A stretch of DNA of 64,000 bases, taken from the NCBI GenBank assembly GCA_964352625.1, contig CAYGSD010000004.1, positions 186,001 through 250,000 on the forward strand. Direction: 5' to 3'. Below the pieces are notes generated by a model. The model was not told where the DNA came from. It searched no databases and was given only the letters and a program-made list of their open reading frames with translations. A program made the position numbers and the translations under genes. Source of the DNA: JAAEPI01 sp964352625. Lineage in GTDB: Bacteria > Bacteroidota > Bacteroidia > Cytophagales > Cyclobacteriaceae. Of this stretch, positions 17,363 to 24,633 are shown piece by piece (position 1 is the stretch's first letter; every line of letters starts with the position of its first letter).

Positions 17363-18079
17363 TTACTCTGCTTTTTTCTCTTCTTCAGTAGGAGCTTCCT
17401 CGGCTTTTGCTTCCTCAGCAGGAGCTTCAGCTTTAGGCTCTTCTTCTGTCACTTCTGCGGCAGGAGCTTCTTCCACTTTTTCTTCAACTACCTCAGCAGG
17501 GGCTTCCGCTTCTGGAGTCGCTTCAGCTTGCGCTTCCTCTACTGCAGCTGCATCCTCTTCCAATGACTCGTCTCCGGCTTCACTTGCTTCTCTTACTTCC
17601 TCGACCAGAGTAGCCTCAGCTTCTTGCTTTTTCTTCTGAAGAGCCTCAAGTCTAGCTGCGTTCACTTTGGCTTCTGCCTCAAGTGCTGCTTTTTTCTTGT
17701 CTGCTTTAGACTTCTCTAGGCCTTCAACCTTGCCTTGGATTTTGGCTTCCTTATCTTTCTTCCACTCTTCGAATTTCTTGTCAGCAGCTTCTTGAGTAAT
17801 TGCGCCTTTGTTCACACCAAGTTGAAGGTGTTTCTTTAGCATAATGCCTTTATAAGAAAGCATTGCTCTTACAGAGTCAGTAGGCTGAGCGCCTTTCATA
17901 ACCCAATCAAAAGCTTTCTCTTCGTTGATCTCTATTGTCGCCGGATTTGTATTTGGATTGTACAATCCAATTTTCTCAATGAATTTTCCGTCTCTTGGTG
18001 ATCTCGCGTCAGCGATAACAACATCGTATCTAGCCAACTTCTTTCGACCTCTTCGGGTCAGTCTGATTTTTACTGCCAT
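17363..18079 (-). CDS. rpsP: Ribosomal protein S16 with long acidic tail
   Basis: The first 80 residues are ordinary S16 (MAVKIRLTRRGRKKLARYDV, DARSPRDGKFIEKIG). They are followed by a helical lysine/glutamate region and then about 80 residues of low-complexity Glu/Ala/Pro repeats such as EEAPAAEVTEEEPKAEAP, for 238 residues in all. S16 is usually 80-110 residues; tails are known in Bacteroidota, but this one is at the long end. The tail is probably disordered and exposed on the ribosome. First gene of its operon. Confidence 0.96.
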   Translation of the reverse strand: MAVKIRLTRRGRKKLARYDVVIADARSPRDGKFIEKIGLYNPNTNPATIEINEEKAFDWVMKGAQPTDSVRAMLSYKGIMLKKHLQLGVNKGAITQEAADKKFEEWKKDKEAKIQGKVEGLEKSKADKKKAALEAEAKVNAARLEALQKKKQEAEATLVEEVREASEAGDESLEEDAAAVEEAQAEATPEAEAPAEVVEEKVEEAPAAEVTEEEPKAEAPAEEAKAEEAPTEEEKKAE

Positions 18080-18127
18080 GGTTTGCTTTGTTTATGGAAC
18101 TCGTCCATCAAAATTTTAAATGGAGCG

Positions 18128-18135
18128 CAAAGATA
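18128..18135 (-). promoter_or_regulatory. Candidate -7 element of the rpsP operon
   Basis: On the minus strand TATCTTTG followed by CG is an exact TAnnTTTG match, 48 bp before the rpsP start. No clean TTG is seen at -33, only a T-run. Confidence 0.5.
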
Positions 18136-18174
18136 GAATTATTGATGAAAAAAAACAGGGGAGAAACAATTCTT

Positions 18175-19362
18175 TCAAAGAACCCCCAATTCTTTCCCAA
18201 CCTCAGTAAACGCCGCAATGGCTTTGTCCAAGTGCGAGCGGTCATGCACTGCCGACATTTGCACTCTGATTCTGGCTTGTCCTTTTGGCACAACAGGGAA
18301 GTAAAATCCAATAACGTAAATACCTTTTTCCAAGAGCTTAGCTGCCATTTGCTGTGACAAAACAGCATCATAAAGCATGATCGGCACGATTGGGTGGTCG
18401 CCTGGTTTGATGTCAAAGCCGGCTTTGGTCATTTCAGAACGAAAGTATTTTGTGTTGTCCTCTAGTTTGTCTCTAAGCTCTGTGGTTTCGCTCAAAAGAT
18501 CGAGAACGGCAATGGACGCACCTACAATAGAAGGAGCCACGGTATTTGAAAATAAATAAGGCCGTGATCTCTGGCGCAGAATTTCAATGATTTCTTTCTT
18601 GCCTGAGGTGAATCCGCCGGAAGCTCCACCGAGGGCTTTGCCCAGCGTGCCTGTTATGATGTCCACCCGATCCATGCAGTTTCTGTATTCGTGCGTACCT
18701 CGTCCTGTTTTCCCAAGGAATCCTGTAGCATGGCATTCGTCGGTCATTACCACCGCATCGTATTTGTCAGCCAAGTCACAGATTTCATCGAGTTTGGCAA
18801 TGGTGCCGTCCATGGAGAATGCCCCATCCGTCACAATGATTTTGCATTTTGCACCAGAAGCTTCTTGGAGTTTGGCTTCCAAATCTTCCATGTTATTGTT
18901 CTCGTAACGATAGCGTTGCGCCTTGCATAATCTGACACCATCAATAATAGAGGCATGATTCAGTGCATCAGAAATGATCGCATCTTCAGGGCCGAAGAGT
19001 GGTTCGAATATGCCACCGTTCGCGTCGAATGCGGCCGCATAAAGTATGGTGTCTTCGGTTCCGAGGAATTCAGAGATTTTCGCCTCCAGTTCTTTATGGA
19101 TATCCTGCGTGCCACAGATGAATCGGACGGATGACATGCCATATCCATGAGAGTCAATCGCTTTCTTAGCAGCTTCAATAACCTTAGGATGGGACGACAA
19201 CCCCAAATAATTGTTTGCGCAGAAGTTGATCACTTCTTGTCCGCCTGCGATTCTGATGTCGGCACTTTGCGGAGAGGTGATGACACGCTCTTGCTTGTAA
19301 AGCCCCGCGTCTTTGATCTCCTGAATTTCGTTGTTGAGTTTTTGTTGTAATGTTGGGTACAT
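18175..19362 (-). CDS. kbl: Glycine C-acetyltransferase (2-amino-3-ketobutyrate CoA ligase)
   Basis: Splits 2-amino-3-ketobutyrate with CoA into glycine and acetyl-CoA, the second step of threonine breakdown. A 395-residue PLP enzyme of the alpha-oxoamine synthase family, near the 398 of Escherichia coli. It has NFCANNYLGLSSHP, FICGTQDIHKELE, TDECHATGFLGKTGRG and the PLP lysine at 242 in TGTLGKALGGASGG. The first-step enzyme is encoded divergently at 19693, which strongly supports this assignment over other members of the family. It follows the small gene at 19364 by one base. Confidence 0.94.
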   Translation of the reverse strand: MYPTLQQKLNNEIQEIKDAGLYKQERVITSPQSADIRIAGGQEVINFCANNYLGLSSHPKVIEAAKKAIDSHGYGMSSVRFICGTQDIHKELEAKISEFLGTEDTILYAAAFDANGGIFEPLFGPEDAIISDALNHASIIDGVRLCKAQRYRYENNNMEDLEAKLQEASGAKCKIIVTDGAFSMDGTIAKLDEICDLADKYDAVVMTDECHATGFLGKTGRGTHEYRNCMDRVDIITGTLGKALGGASGGFTSGKKEIIEILRQRSRPYLFSNTVAPSIVGASIAVLDLLSETTELRDKLEDNTKYFRSEMTKAGFDIKPGDHPIVPIMLYDAVLSQQMAAKLLEKGIYVIGFYFPVVPKGQARIRVQMSAVHDRSHLDKAIAAFTEVGKELGVL

Positions 19363-19363
19363 A

Positions 19364-19621
19364 TCAAATGTTGGGTTTGGCGTCCCGATAGCTATCGGGA
19401 TTGGGTCTCAGGGGTTTCGGTTTGGCCTTGATGGCTTCTTCCTCACCTTTCCAAGGGTATTTTCTCCGGAGTGGATTGATCAGAAAAAGTTTTTGCTGAG
19501 TGAAATTATCTGGGTGCATTTGGTCAAAAATAGACTTGAGCTCCCTGAACTTTTTTTCCTCCAATTTTTCAAATGAGGCAGGGTTGATTCTTTTCAATCT
19601 CAGGTATTCTGAAAAATCCAT
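19364..19621 (-). CDS. Small conserved-looking protein upstream of kbl
   Basis: An 85-residue basic, helical protein (MDFSEYLRLKRINPASFEKLEE...). I do not recognise a family. It shares the kbl transcript, ending one base before kbl begins. Its last dozen codons contain an 18-bp perfect palindrome (19383-19400), which suggests that the C-terminus was extended by insertion of a repeat. Its promoter match lies only 5 bp before the ATG, so the mRNA may have almost no leader. Confidence 0.65.
   Translation of the reverse strand: MDFSEYLRLKRINPASFEKLEEKKFRELKSIFDQMHPDNFTQQKLFLINPLRRKYPWKGEEEAIKAKPKPLRPNPDSYRDAKPNI
19383..19400. repeat. 18-bp perfect palindrome inside a coding region
   Basis: TCCCGATAGC joined to its exact reverse complement; read on the minus strand it encodes most of PDSYRD at the end of the 85-residue protein. 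Confidence 0.8.
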
Positions 19622-19625
19622 TGGC

Positions 19626-19654
19626 CAAATTTAACATCTTACTCTTGGCTTCAA
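19626..19654 (-). promoter_or_regulatory. Promoter of the small gene-kbl transcript
   Basis: On the minus strand TTG (19654-19652), an 18-bp spacer and TAAATTTG (19633-19626), close to the Bacteroidota consensus TTG-N19-TAnnTTTG. It overlaps the divergent tdh promoter. Confidence 0.55.
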
Positions 19655-19674
19655 TTCATTACGCCCTAATTTTG
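19645..19674 (+). promoter_or_regulatory. Promoter of tdh
   Basis: TTG (19645-19647), exactly 19 bp, then TAATTTTG (19667-19674): a full match to TTG-N19-TAnnTTTG, 18 bp before the tdh ATG. This supports the start at 19693 over an in-frame start at 19621, which lies upstream of the promoter. Confidence 0.65.
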
Positions 19675-19692
19675 CGCCAACAACATTGCCCC

Positions 19693-20640
19693 ATGGAAAA
19701 AATACTCATCATTGGTGCCGGTGGTCAGCTCGGTACAGAACTCGTTATTCAGCTTCGCAAAAAATTTGGAACGGAGCAGGTGATTGCCTCCGATATACGG
19801 GAACTGACTGGCGAATTGGCAGAAGGCCCCTGTGAGATTCTGAATATCATGGAGGCCGAAGAGTATAAGGTCCTCTTGAAAAAACATCAAATCACGCAGG
19901 TTTATCATTTGGCGGCTGTCCTTTCGGCCAAAGGAGAAAGTGATCCTATGTTCGCTTGGAAGCTGAATATGGAGAGTCTTCTGACAGTGCTCGAATCCGG
20001 ACGCGAGCAGGTGAAGAAAATATACTGGCCAAGTTCTATCGCTGTTTTTGGGCCTGATACGCCAATGGACAATACCCCGCAAGACACGATCATGAATCCA
20101 AGTACAGTTTATGGAATCAGTAAATTGGCGGGTGAGCGTTGGTGCGAGTATTATTTTCAGAAGTATGGCGTGGACGTGCGAAGTATCCGCTATCCCGGCT
20201 TGATCGGCTACAAAGCGAAACCGGGAGGAGGGACAACAGATTATGCAGTAGATGTTTTTTGGCAGGCTGTTGAGGGGAATGATTTCGAATGTTTTCTGGA
20301 GAAAGACACGAAACTCCCCATGATGTACATGGAAGATGCCATTCGTGGCACGATTGAATTGATGGAGGCGGATGCTGAAAAAGTGAAAGTACGATCGAGC
20401 TATAATTTCTCTGGAATCAGTTTTTCACCTGAGGAATTGTTCAAAGAAGTCTCTGCGCATTTCCCCGAAATGAAGTTTTCTTACAAGCCTGATTTCAGGC
20501 AAAAGATAGCCGATAGCTGGCCGAATAGCATTGATGACAGTCGGGCGCAAAAGGACTGGGGCTGGAAGATTGAGTATGATTTGAAGCGTATGACCGACGT
20601 GATGGTTCGTGGATTAAAGTCTCGACTTGTTGCCCAATAG
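19693..20640 (+). CDS. tdh: L-threonine 3-dehydrogenase, epimerase-type
   Basis: Oxidises L-threonine to 2-amino-3-ketobutyrate with NAD. Unlike the zinc alcohol-dehydrogenase-type TDH of Escherichia coli, this 315-residue protein belongs to the extended short-chain dehydrogenase (UDP-galactose-epimerase-like) TDH group: GAGGQLG (8-14) for NAD, the catalytic Tyr140 and Lys144 in YGISK, and the group's hallmark RYPGLIGYKAKPGGGTTDYA. The divergent kbl encodes the next enzyme. The start is set by the promoter at 19645-19674. Confidence 0.9.
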   Translation: MEKILIIGAGGQLGTELVIQLRKKFGTEQVIASDIRELTGELAEGPCEILNIMEAEEYKVLLKKHQITQVYHLAAVLSAKGESDPMFAWKLNMESLLTVLESGREQVKKIYWPSSIAVFGPDTPMDNTPQDTIMNPSTVYGISKLAGERWCEYYFQKYGVDVRSIRYPGLIGYKAKPGGGTTDYAVDVFWQAVEGNDFECFLEKDTKLPMMYMEDAIRGTIELMEADAEKVKVRSSYNFSGISFSPEELFKEVSAHFPEMKFSYKPDFRQKIADSWPNSIDDSRAQKDWGWKIEYDLKRMTDVMVRGLKSRLVAQ

Positions 20641-20694
20641 ATTTTCACATTGATTTACTTTGACCCGGACAACCGGGAGTAATCCTACCAAATT

Positions 20695-21477
20695 ATGGCA
20701 GATTTCAACAACCTACTTTTATCTAGTGACGAAGGGATTCTGACGATCACGATCAATCGTGAGTCCAAGCTCAATGCCCTAAACCGAGAGACCATTTTGG
20801 AAATAGGCAAGGCCATTCAGCAGGTGATGGACGACAGGTCTATTCGAGGTGTAATACTTACTGGTGCCGGAGAGAAGGCATTTGTGGCTGGGGCGGATAT
20901 TTCAGAATTCACAGGAGTGACTGAAATGCACGCGCGAAAATTCGCTGAAGAGGGTCAGGAAGTTTTTCAGATGATTGAAGATTGTCACACTCCGGTCATT
21001 GCCGTGGTGAATGGCTTTGCCTTGGGCGGGGGCTGTGAGCTGGCAATGGCGTGCCACATGCGGGTGGCCTCTGCTACTGCGAAGTTTGGTCAACCAGAGG
21101 TGAATCTTGGATTGATACCAGGCTATGGAGGGACGCAGCGTCTGACCCAGCTTATCGGAAAGGGAAGGGCTTTTGAATACATGATGACGGCCGACATGAT
21201 CGACGCGCCGACGGCTGCCTCATGGGGCTTGGTCAATCATGTGGCGGAAGACAAAGAATCGGCTCTGGTCAAGGCCAATGAAATGCTACGAAAGATTGGC
21301 ACGAAAGCGCCAATCGCCATCGGTGAGGTCGTGGATTGTATTAATAGCGTGTTCACCACCGACAATGGCTATCATGTGGAGGCCAATGCATTTGCCAACT
21401 GCTTCAACACCGAGGATTTCAAGGAAGGTGTTGACGCCTTTTTGAACAAGCGGCAACCCAATTTTAAAGGAGAGTAG
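20695..21477 (+). CDS. Enoyl-CoA hydratase/isomerase (crotonase)
   Basis: A 260-residue crotonase that hydrates trans-2-enoyl-CoA. The oxyanion-hole segments are present: AGEKAFVAGADISEF (about 61-75) and NGFALGGGCELAMACH (about 105-120); both usual catalytic glutamates appear, one in GGGCELA and one in GQPEVNLGLIPGYGGTQRL. It is therefore a good candidate for a true hydratase. It stands 54 bp after tdh; a 5-bp hairpin (CCCGG-ACAA-CCGGG, 20664-20677) lies in its leader. Confidence 0.9.
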   Translation: MADFNNLLLSSDEGILTITINRESKLNALNRETILEIGKAIQQVMDDRSIRGVILTGAGEKAFVAGADISEFTGVTEMHARKFAEEGQEVFQMIEDCHTPVIAVVNGFALGGGCELAMACHMRVASATAKFGQPEVNLGLIPGYGGTQRLTQLIGKGRAFEYMMTADMIDAPTAASWGLVNHVAEDKESALVKANEMLRKIGTKAPIAIGEVVDCINSVFTTDNGYHVEANAFANCFNTEDFKEGVDAFLNKRQPNFKGE

Positions 21478-21534
21478 AGGGATTTAGGATTTTAGATGGA
21501 TTCGATTTAAAACACGAGTAAAGGGAAGGCTTTT

Positions 21535-21858
21535 TTAAAGGCTTTTTAGCAGTTTTTTTAGTTCTTTCTCCGTTAGTGAGTCCTTTTCAGATTTGGCATA
21601 AATGCTCAGAAGGTAAAGAAATTCATCTGCTACTTTCAAGTAGGTAATTACTCGGGCTCCTCCAGATTTTCCTTTACTTGTAGATGTTATCGCCAAGCGA
21701 ATTTTATAGCAGTCCTGACCAATGGGAGTTCCTTGGGACGGATCATTTTCCAAGGAGGTAACAAGAAGCTGTAAGTCAGCTTTCAGAGATTTATGTTTTT
21801 TGAAGAGCCTTTTGAATTCACGTTGGAATTCGGTGGTGGTAAAGACTTTAAAGCTCAT
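21535..21858 (-). CDS. RelE/ParE-type toxin
   Basis: A 107-residue basic protein with the RelE-fold pattern: an N-terminal TTEFQREFKRLFKKHKSL helix pair, LENDPSQGTPIGQDCYKIRLA, GGARVITYLKV and a C-terminal strand LYLLSIYAKSEKDSLTEKEL. Members cleave mRNA on the ribosome or poison gyrase; which applies cannot be told. The gene follows its antitoxin with an 11-bp overlap, the antitoxin-first order. Confidence 0.85.
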   Translation of the reverse strand: MSFKVFTTTEFQREFKRLFKKHKSLKADLQLLVTSLENDPSQGTPIGQDCYKIRLAITSTSKGKSGGARVITYLKVADEFLYLLSIYAKSEKDSLTEKELKKLLKSL

Positions 21859-22060
21859 TTAGGAATTCCTGAGCCGTTTGAAGTTTCAGCTTTCCTTTTT
21901 TGTGCAGTTGAGCTTCCTTCATACCACGTTCAATGCTTGCCATTATTTCCTCATTAGACGGCTCATCTTCCTCCGTTTTGATCTGAATGAAGTCAAGGCT
22001 TTTCACAAAATTGAGAAATGCGGCGGCCTTGTTTTCCTTTATATCCAGTGTTACTTTCAT
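21848..22060 (-). CDS. Antitoxin of the RelE-type pair
   Basis: A 70-residue protein from the ATG at 22060. The N-terminal strand-helix MKVTLDIKENKAAAFLNFV and a charged C-terminal region (EEDEPSNEEIMASIERGMKEAQLHKKGK) are typical of small antitoxins found before RelE-like toxins in Bacteroidota. An in-frame start at 22096 lies upstream of the promoter match at 22076-22083 and is therefore unlikely. Confidence 0.8.
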   Translation of the reverse strand: MKVTLDIKENKAAAFLNFVKSLDFIQIKTEEDEPSNEEIMASIERGMKEAQLHKKGKLKLQTAQEFLNEL

Positions 22061-22075
22061 TCCTGAGAAATTTGT

Positions 22076-22083
22076 CAAAGATA
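22076..22083 (-). promoter_or_regulatory. Candidate -7 element of the toxin-antitoxin operon
   Basis: Minus-strand TATCTTTG, exact TAnnTTTG, 15 bp before the antitoxin ATG at 22060. Confidence 0.5.
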
Positions 22084-22158
22084 CGAAATATGCCAAAAGT
22101 GGGGTTCAGCAAAGCAGGGGGAAATCAATCAGTGACAAAGTTAAAGATATATGTAGCC

Positions 22159-22166
22159 TATCTTTG
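22159..22166 (+). promoter_or_regulatory. Candidate -7 element of the envelope cluster
   Basis: TATCTTTG followed by CG, exact TAnnTTTG, 20 bp before the TTG start of the flippase gene at 22187. Confidence 0.5.
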
Positions 22167-22186
22167 CGTCCCACAATCCAGCCCAT

Positions 22187-23635
22187 TTGTCAACCCTTCG
22201 CAAACTCTTTGGTGAAACGGCCATTTACGGTGCGAGCAGCATCTTCGGTCGAGCTATCAATTTTCTTCTTGTACCTCTTTACACCGCAGTTTTCTCCCCA
22301 GATGAGTACGGGGTAGTCACGGAACTTTATGCGTATGTCGCCTTTCTCATGGTGATTTATCTATTTGGGATAGAGACCACCTTCTTTCGATTCGCAACCA
22401 AATATGAGGACGGAAAAAAGTTCTATGATCTAAGCATCACCAATGCAATAGGAACTACGATCCTGATATCAGGTGTACTCATTCTTCTTGCCACTCCCAT
22501 TGCCAGTTTTCTGGAGTACGAGGATGCTGAAAAATACGTCATCTGGCTTGCGCTGATTCTCGGGCTGGACACGCTGGTGGCAGTGCCCTTTGCAAAACTG
22601 CGATTGGAGAGGAGGGCAAAAAAGTTCGCTATTTTCAAAATCAGCAATATCCTGATCAATATTGGATTGAATCTGTTTTTTCTGCTCTTGAGTCCAAGCC
22701 TGGGTTTGGGACTTCCCGACTTGGGAGTAGGATATGTATTTCTATCCAACCTAGTTGCATCTGCATTCACCATGCTTTTGTTCCTCCCCGATTGGGCCAA
22801 GTACCGCCCCACCTTCGATGCTATAAAGTGGAAGGAAATGATGACCTATGCCACACCTCTGGTGATTATCGGCCTGGCGGGTGTGACCAATGAGATGCTT
22901 TCCAGAGCCTTATTGAAGCACTGGTTGCCTGAAGGATTTTATCCCGGTTTTTCTAATGTAGCCGTGCTGGGAATTTTCGGTGCATGTTACAAATTGAGCA
23001 TGCTCATGAACCTATCAGTGCAGTCCTTTCGCTATGCCTACGAGCCTTTTTTCTTTTCAAAATCTACGGACAAAGATTCTCCAGAGCTTTTTGCCAAGGT
23101 GATGAATGCGTTCATTATATATGGCTGTGTGGCTTTTATGGGTCTTTCCATCATTCTACCCGAAGTAGCTCCACTGATTCTAAGACGCACGGATTACTTA
23201 GAGGCTCTGCACGTGGTGCCGATGTTGTTGTTTGGGGGATTGTTGCTTGGCGTTTTTTATAACCTATCTGTTTGGTACAAGCTGACGGACAAAACCAAAT
23301 CCGGAGCGGTGATCACGGTGATAGGAGCGGTCGTCACGATCGTCTTGAACTGGCTGTTGATTCCAAGACTTGGGTATGAAGGAAGTGCCGTTACGACCCT
23401 GCTTGTTTACCTACTGATGGTCATCATTAGCTTCGTCTGGGGGCAGAAACATTATTATGTGCCCTATCGAGTAGTGAAAGGAATCGGTTACATGATGTAT
23501 TCCTCCCTTTTCGTTTGGCTCATCTATTATTTTTCCATGCCATTAATCACAAAATACGCTGTGTCCTGCGGCGCGTTGGTATTCTTCGTAATTTTGGCGT
23601 TGATTTTAGAAAAGCCGCGAAAGACCGCAGAATGA
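22187..23635 (+). CDS. Polysaccharide flippase (Wzx/MATE-like)
   Basis: A 482-residue membrane protein with about 14 hydrophobic segments of the polysaccharide transporter family. The opening STLRKLFGETAIYGASSIFGR, followed by NFLLVPLYTAVFSPDEYG, is the standard N-terminus of these flippases, so the TTG at 22187 is taken as the start. It should move lipid-linked sugars across the inner membrane. Its stop overlaps the start of the sugar nucleotidyltransferase gene in ATGA, indicating coupled translation. Confidence 0.88.
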   Translation: MSTLRKLFGETAIYGASSIFGRAINFLLVPLYTAVFSPDEYGVVTELYAYVAFLMVIYLFGIETTFFRFATKYEDGKKFYDLSITNAIGTTILISGVLILLATPIASFLEYEDAEKYVIWLALILGLDTLVAVPFAKLRLERRAKKFAIFKISNILINIGLNLFFLLLSPSLGLGLPDLGVGYVFLSNLVASAFTMLLFLPDWAKYRPTFDAIKWKEMMTYATPLVIIGLAGVTNEMLSRALLKHWLPEGFYPGFSNVAVLGIFGACYKLSMLMNLSVQSFRYAYEPFFFSKSTDKDSPELFAKVMNAFIIYGCVAFMGLSIILPEVAPLILRRTDYLEALHVVPMLLFGGLLLGVFYNLSVWYKLTDKTKSGAVITVIGAVVTIVLNWLLIPRLGYEGSAVTTLLVYLLMVIISFVWGQKHYYVPYRVVKGIGYMMYSSLFVWLIYYFSMPLITKYAVSCGALVFFVILALILEKPRKTAE

Positions 23636-24633
23636 ACTTAATTATCCCAATGGCCGGAATGGGCAAACGCCTGAGGCCGCACACGCTCACCACTCCTAAA
23701 CCTCTGATCCCTATCGCTGGCAAACCCATCGTACAACGATTGGTAGAAGACATAGCCAAGGTGACGCCTGATAAAATCGAAAAAATTGGTTTCGTAATCG
23801 GTGATTTTGGAAAAGTGGTGGAGGAGCAATTGATCCAGATCGCGGCGAGTGTGGGGGCAGAGGGAAAAATATTTTATCAGGAGGAGGCGCTCGGAACGGC
23901 CCATGCGGTGGATTGCGCCAAGGAATTGCTTCATGGAAAAGTTTCTGTAGCTTTTGCCGATACGCTCTTTAGAGCTGAATTCACTTTGGATACAGCGCAA
24001 GACGGGATCATTTGGGTAAAAGAAATTGAAGATCCGTCGGCATTTGGTGTGGTGAAGGAAGACGCTTCGGGCATCATCACGGAATTTATCGAAAAGCCAA
24101 AAGAGCCAGTTTCCAATAAGGCCATTATCGGCATTTACTATTTCAAAGATGGAGAGATGCTTGCCGATGAACTGAGGCATTTGATCGAAAATGACATCCG
24201 AGGAGGCGGAGAATTCCAACTAACAATGGCTCTGGAAAATCTGAAACAAAAGGGCACGAAGTTTAAATCGGGCGTGGTAGATGAATGGCTGGATTGTGGA
24301 AATAAGAATGTAACAGTAGAATCCAACGCTCGCTATCTGGGGTTCATCAAAGACGAAGAATTGATTCAGTCCAAAAATCTTGAGAATTGTCAGATCATAG
24401 AACCCGTTTTTATTGGCCCGAATTCGGTGATCAAAAACTCGACCATCGGTCCGGGAGTTTCCATCGGGGCAAATGCCCGGATTGAAAGCGCGAAAATTGA
24501 GCATTCGTTAATTCAGGCAGATTGTGAGTTAGTCGATGTATCGCTTTCCAACTCTATGCTCGGTAATTCCGTAAAGGTCAGCACGTTTGCCGGTGAGCTG
24601 AGCCTCGGCGACTTCTCTGAAATATCACATTGA
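23632..24633 (+). CDS. NDP-sugar pyrophosphorylase
   Basis: A 333-residue sugar-1-phosphate nucleotidyltransferase. It begins MNLIIPMAGMGKRLRPHTL with the TPKPLIPIAGKP segment of glucose-1-phosphate thymidylyl/uridylyltransferases, and contains EALGTAHAVDCA (about 86-97) and a C-terminal left-handed beta-helix (about 255-333: IGPNSVIKNSTIGPGVSIG). The base and sugar used cannot be determined. I place the start at the ATGA overlap with the flippase gene rather than at the in-frame ATG at 23515. It likely feeds the glycan moved by the flippase. Confidence 0.88.
   Translation: MNLIIPMAGMGKRLRPHTLTTPKPLIPIAGKPIVQRLVEDIAKVTPDKIEKIGFVIGDFGKVVEEQLIQIAASVGAEGKIFYQEEALGTAHAVDCAKELLHGKVSVAFADTLFRAEFTLDTAQDGIIWVKEIEDPSAFGVVKEDASGIITEFIEKPKEPVSNKAIIGIYYFKDGEMLADELRHLIENDIRGGGEFQLTMALENLKQKGTKFKSGVVDEWLDCGNKNVTVESNARYLGFIKDEELIQSKNLENCQIIEPVFIGPNSVIKNSTIGPGVSIGANARIESAKIEHSLIQADCELVDVSLSNSMLGNSVKVSTFAGELSLGDFSEISH

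Noticed and set aside
20664..20677. Leader hairpin before the crotonase gene as a riboswitch or attenuator
   Set aside because: The stem is only five base pairs, with no T-run and no alternative structure visible.
21518..21545. AAGGCTTTTTTAAAGGCTTTTT as a terminator
   Set aside because: The AAGGC copies are in direct, not inverted, orientation, so no stem can form.
23638..24219. Long minus-strand open frame (193 codons) opposite the NDP-sugar pyrophosphorylase
   Set aside because: It is fully inside a well-supported gene and shows no domain.
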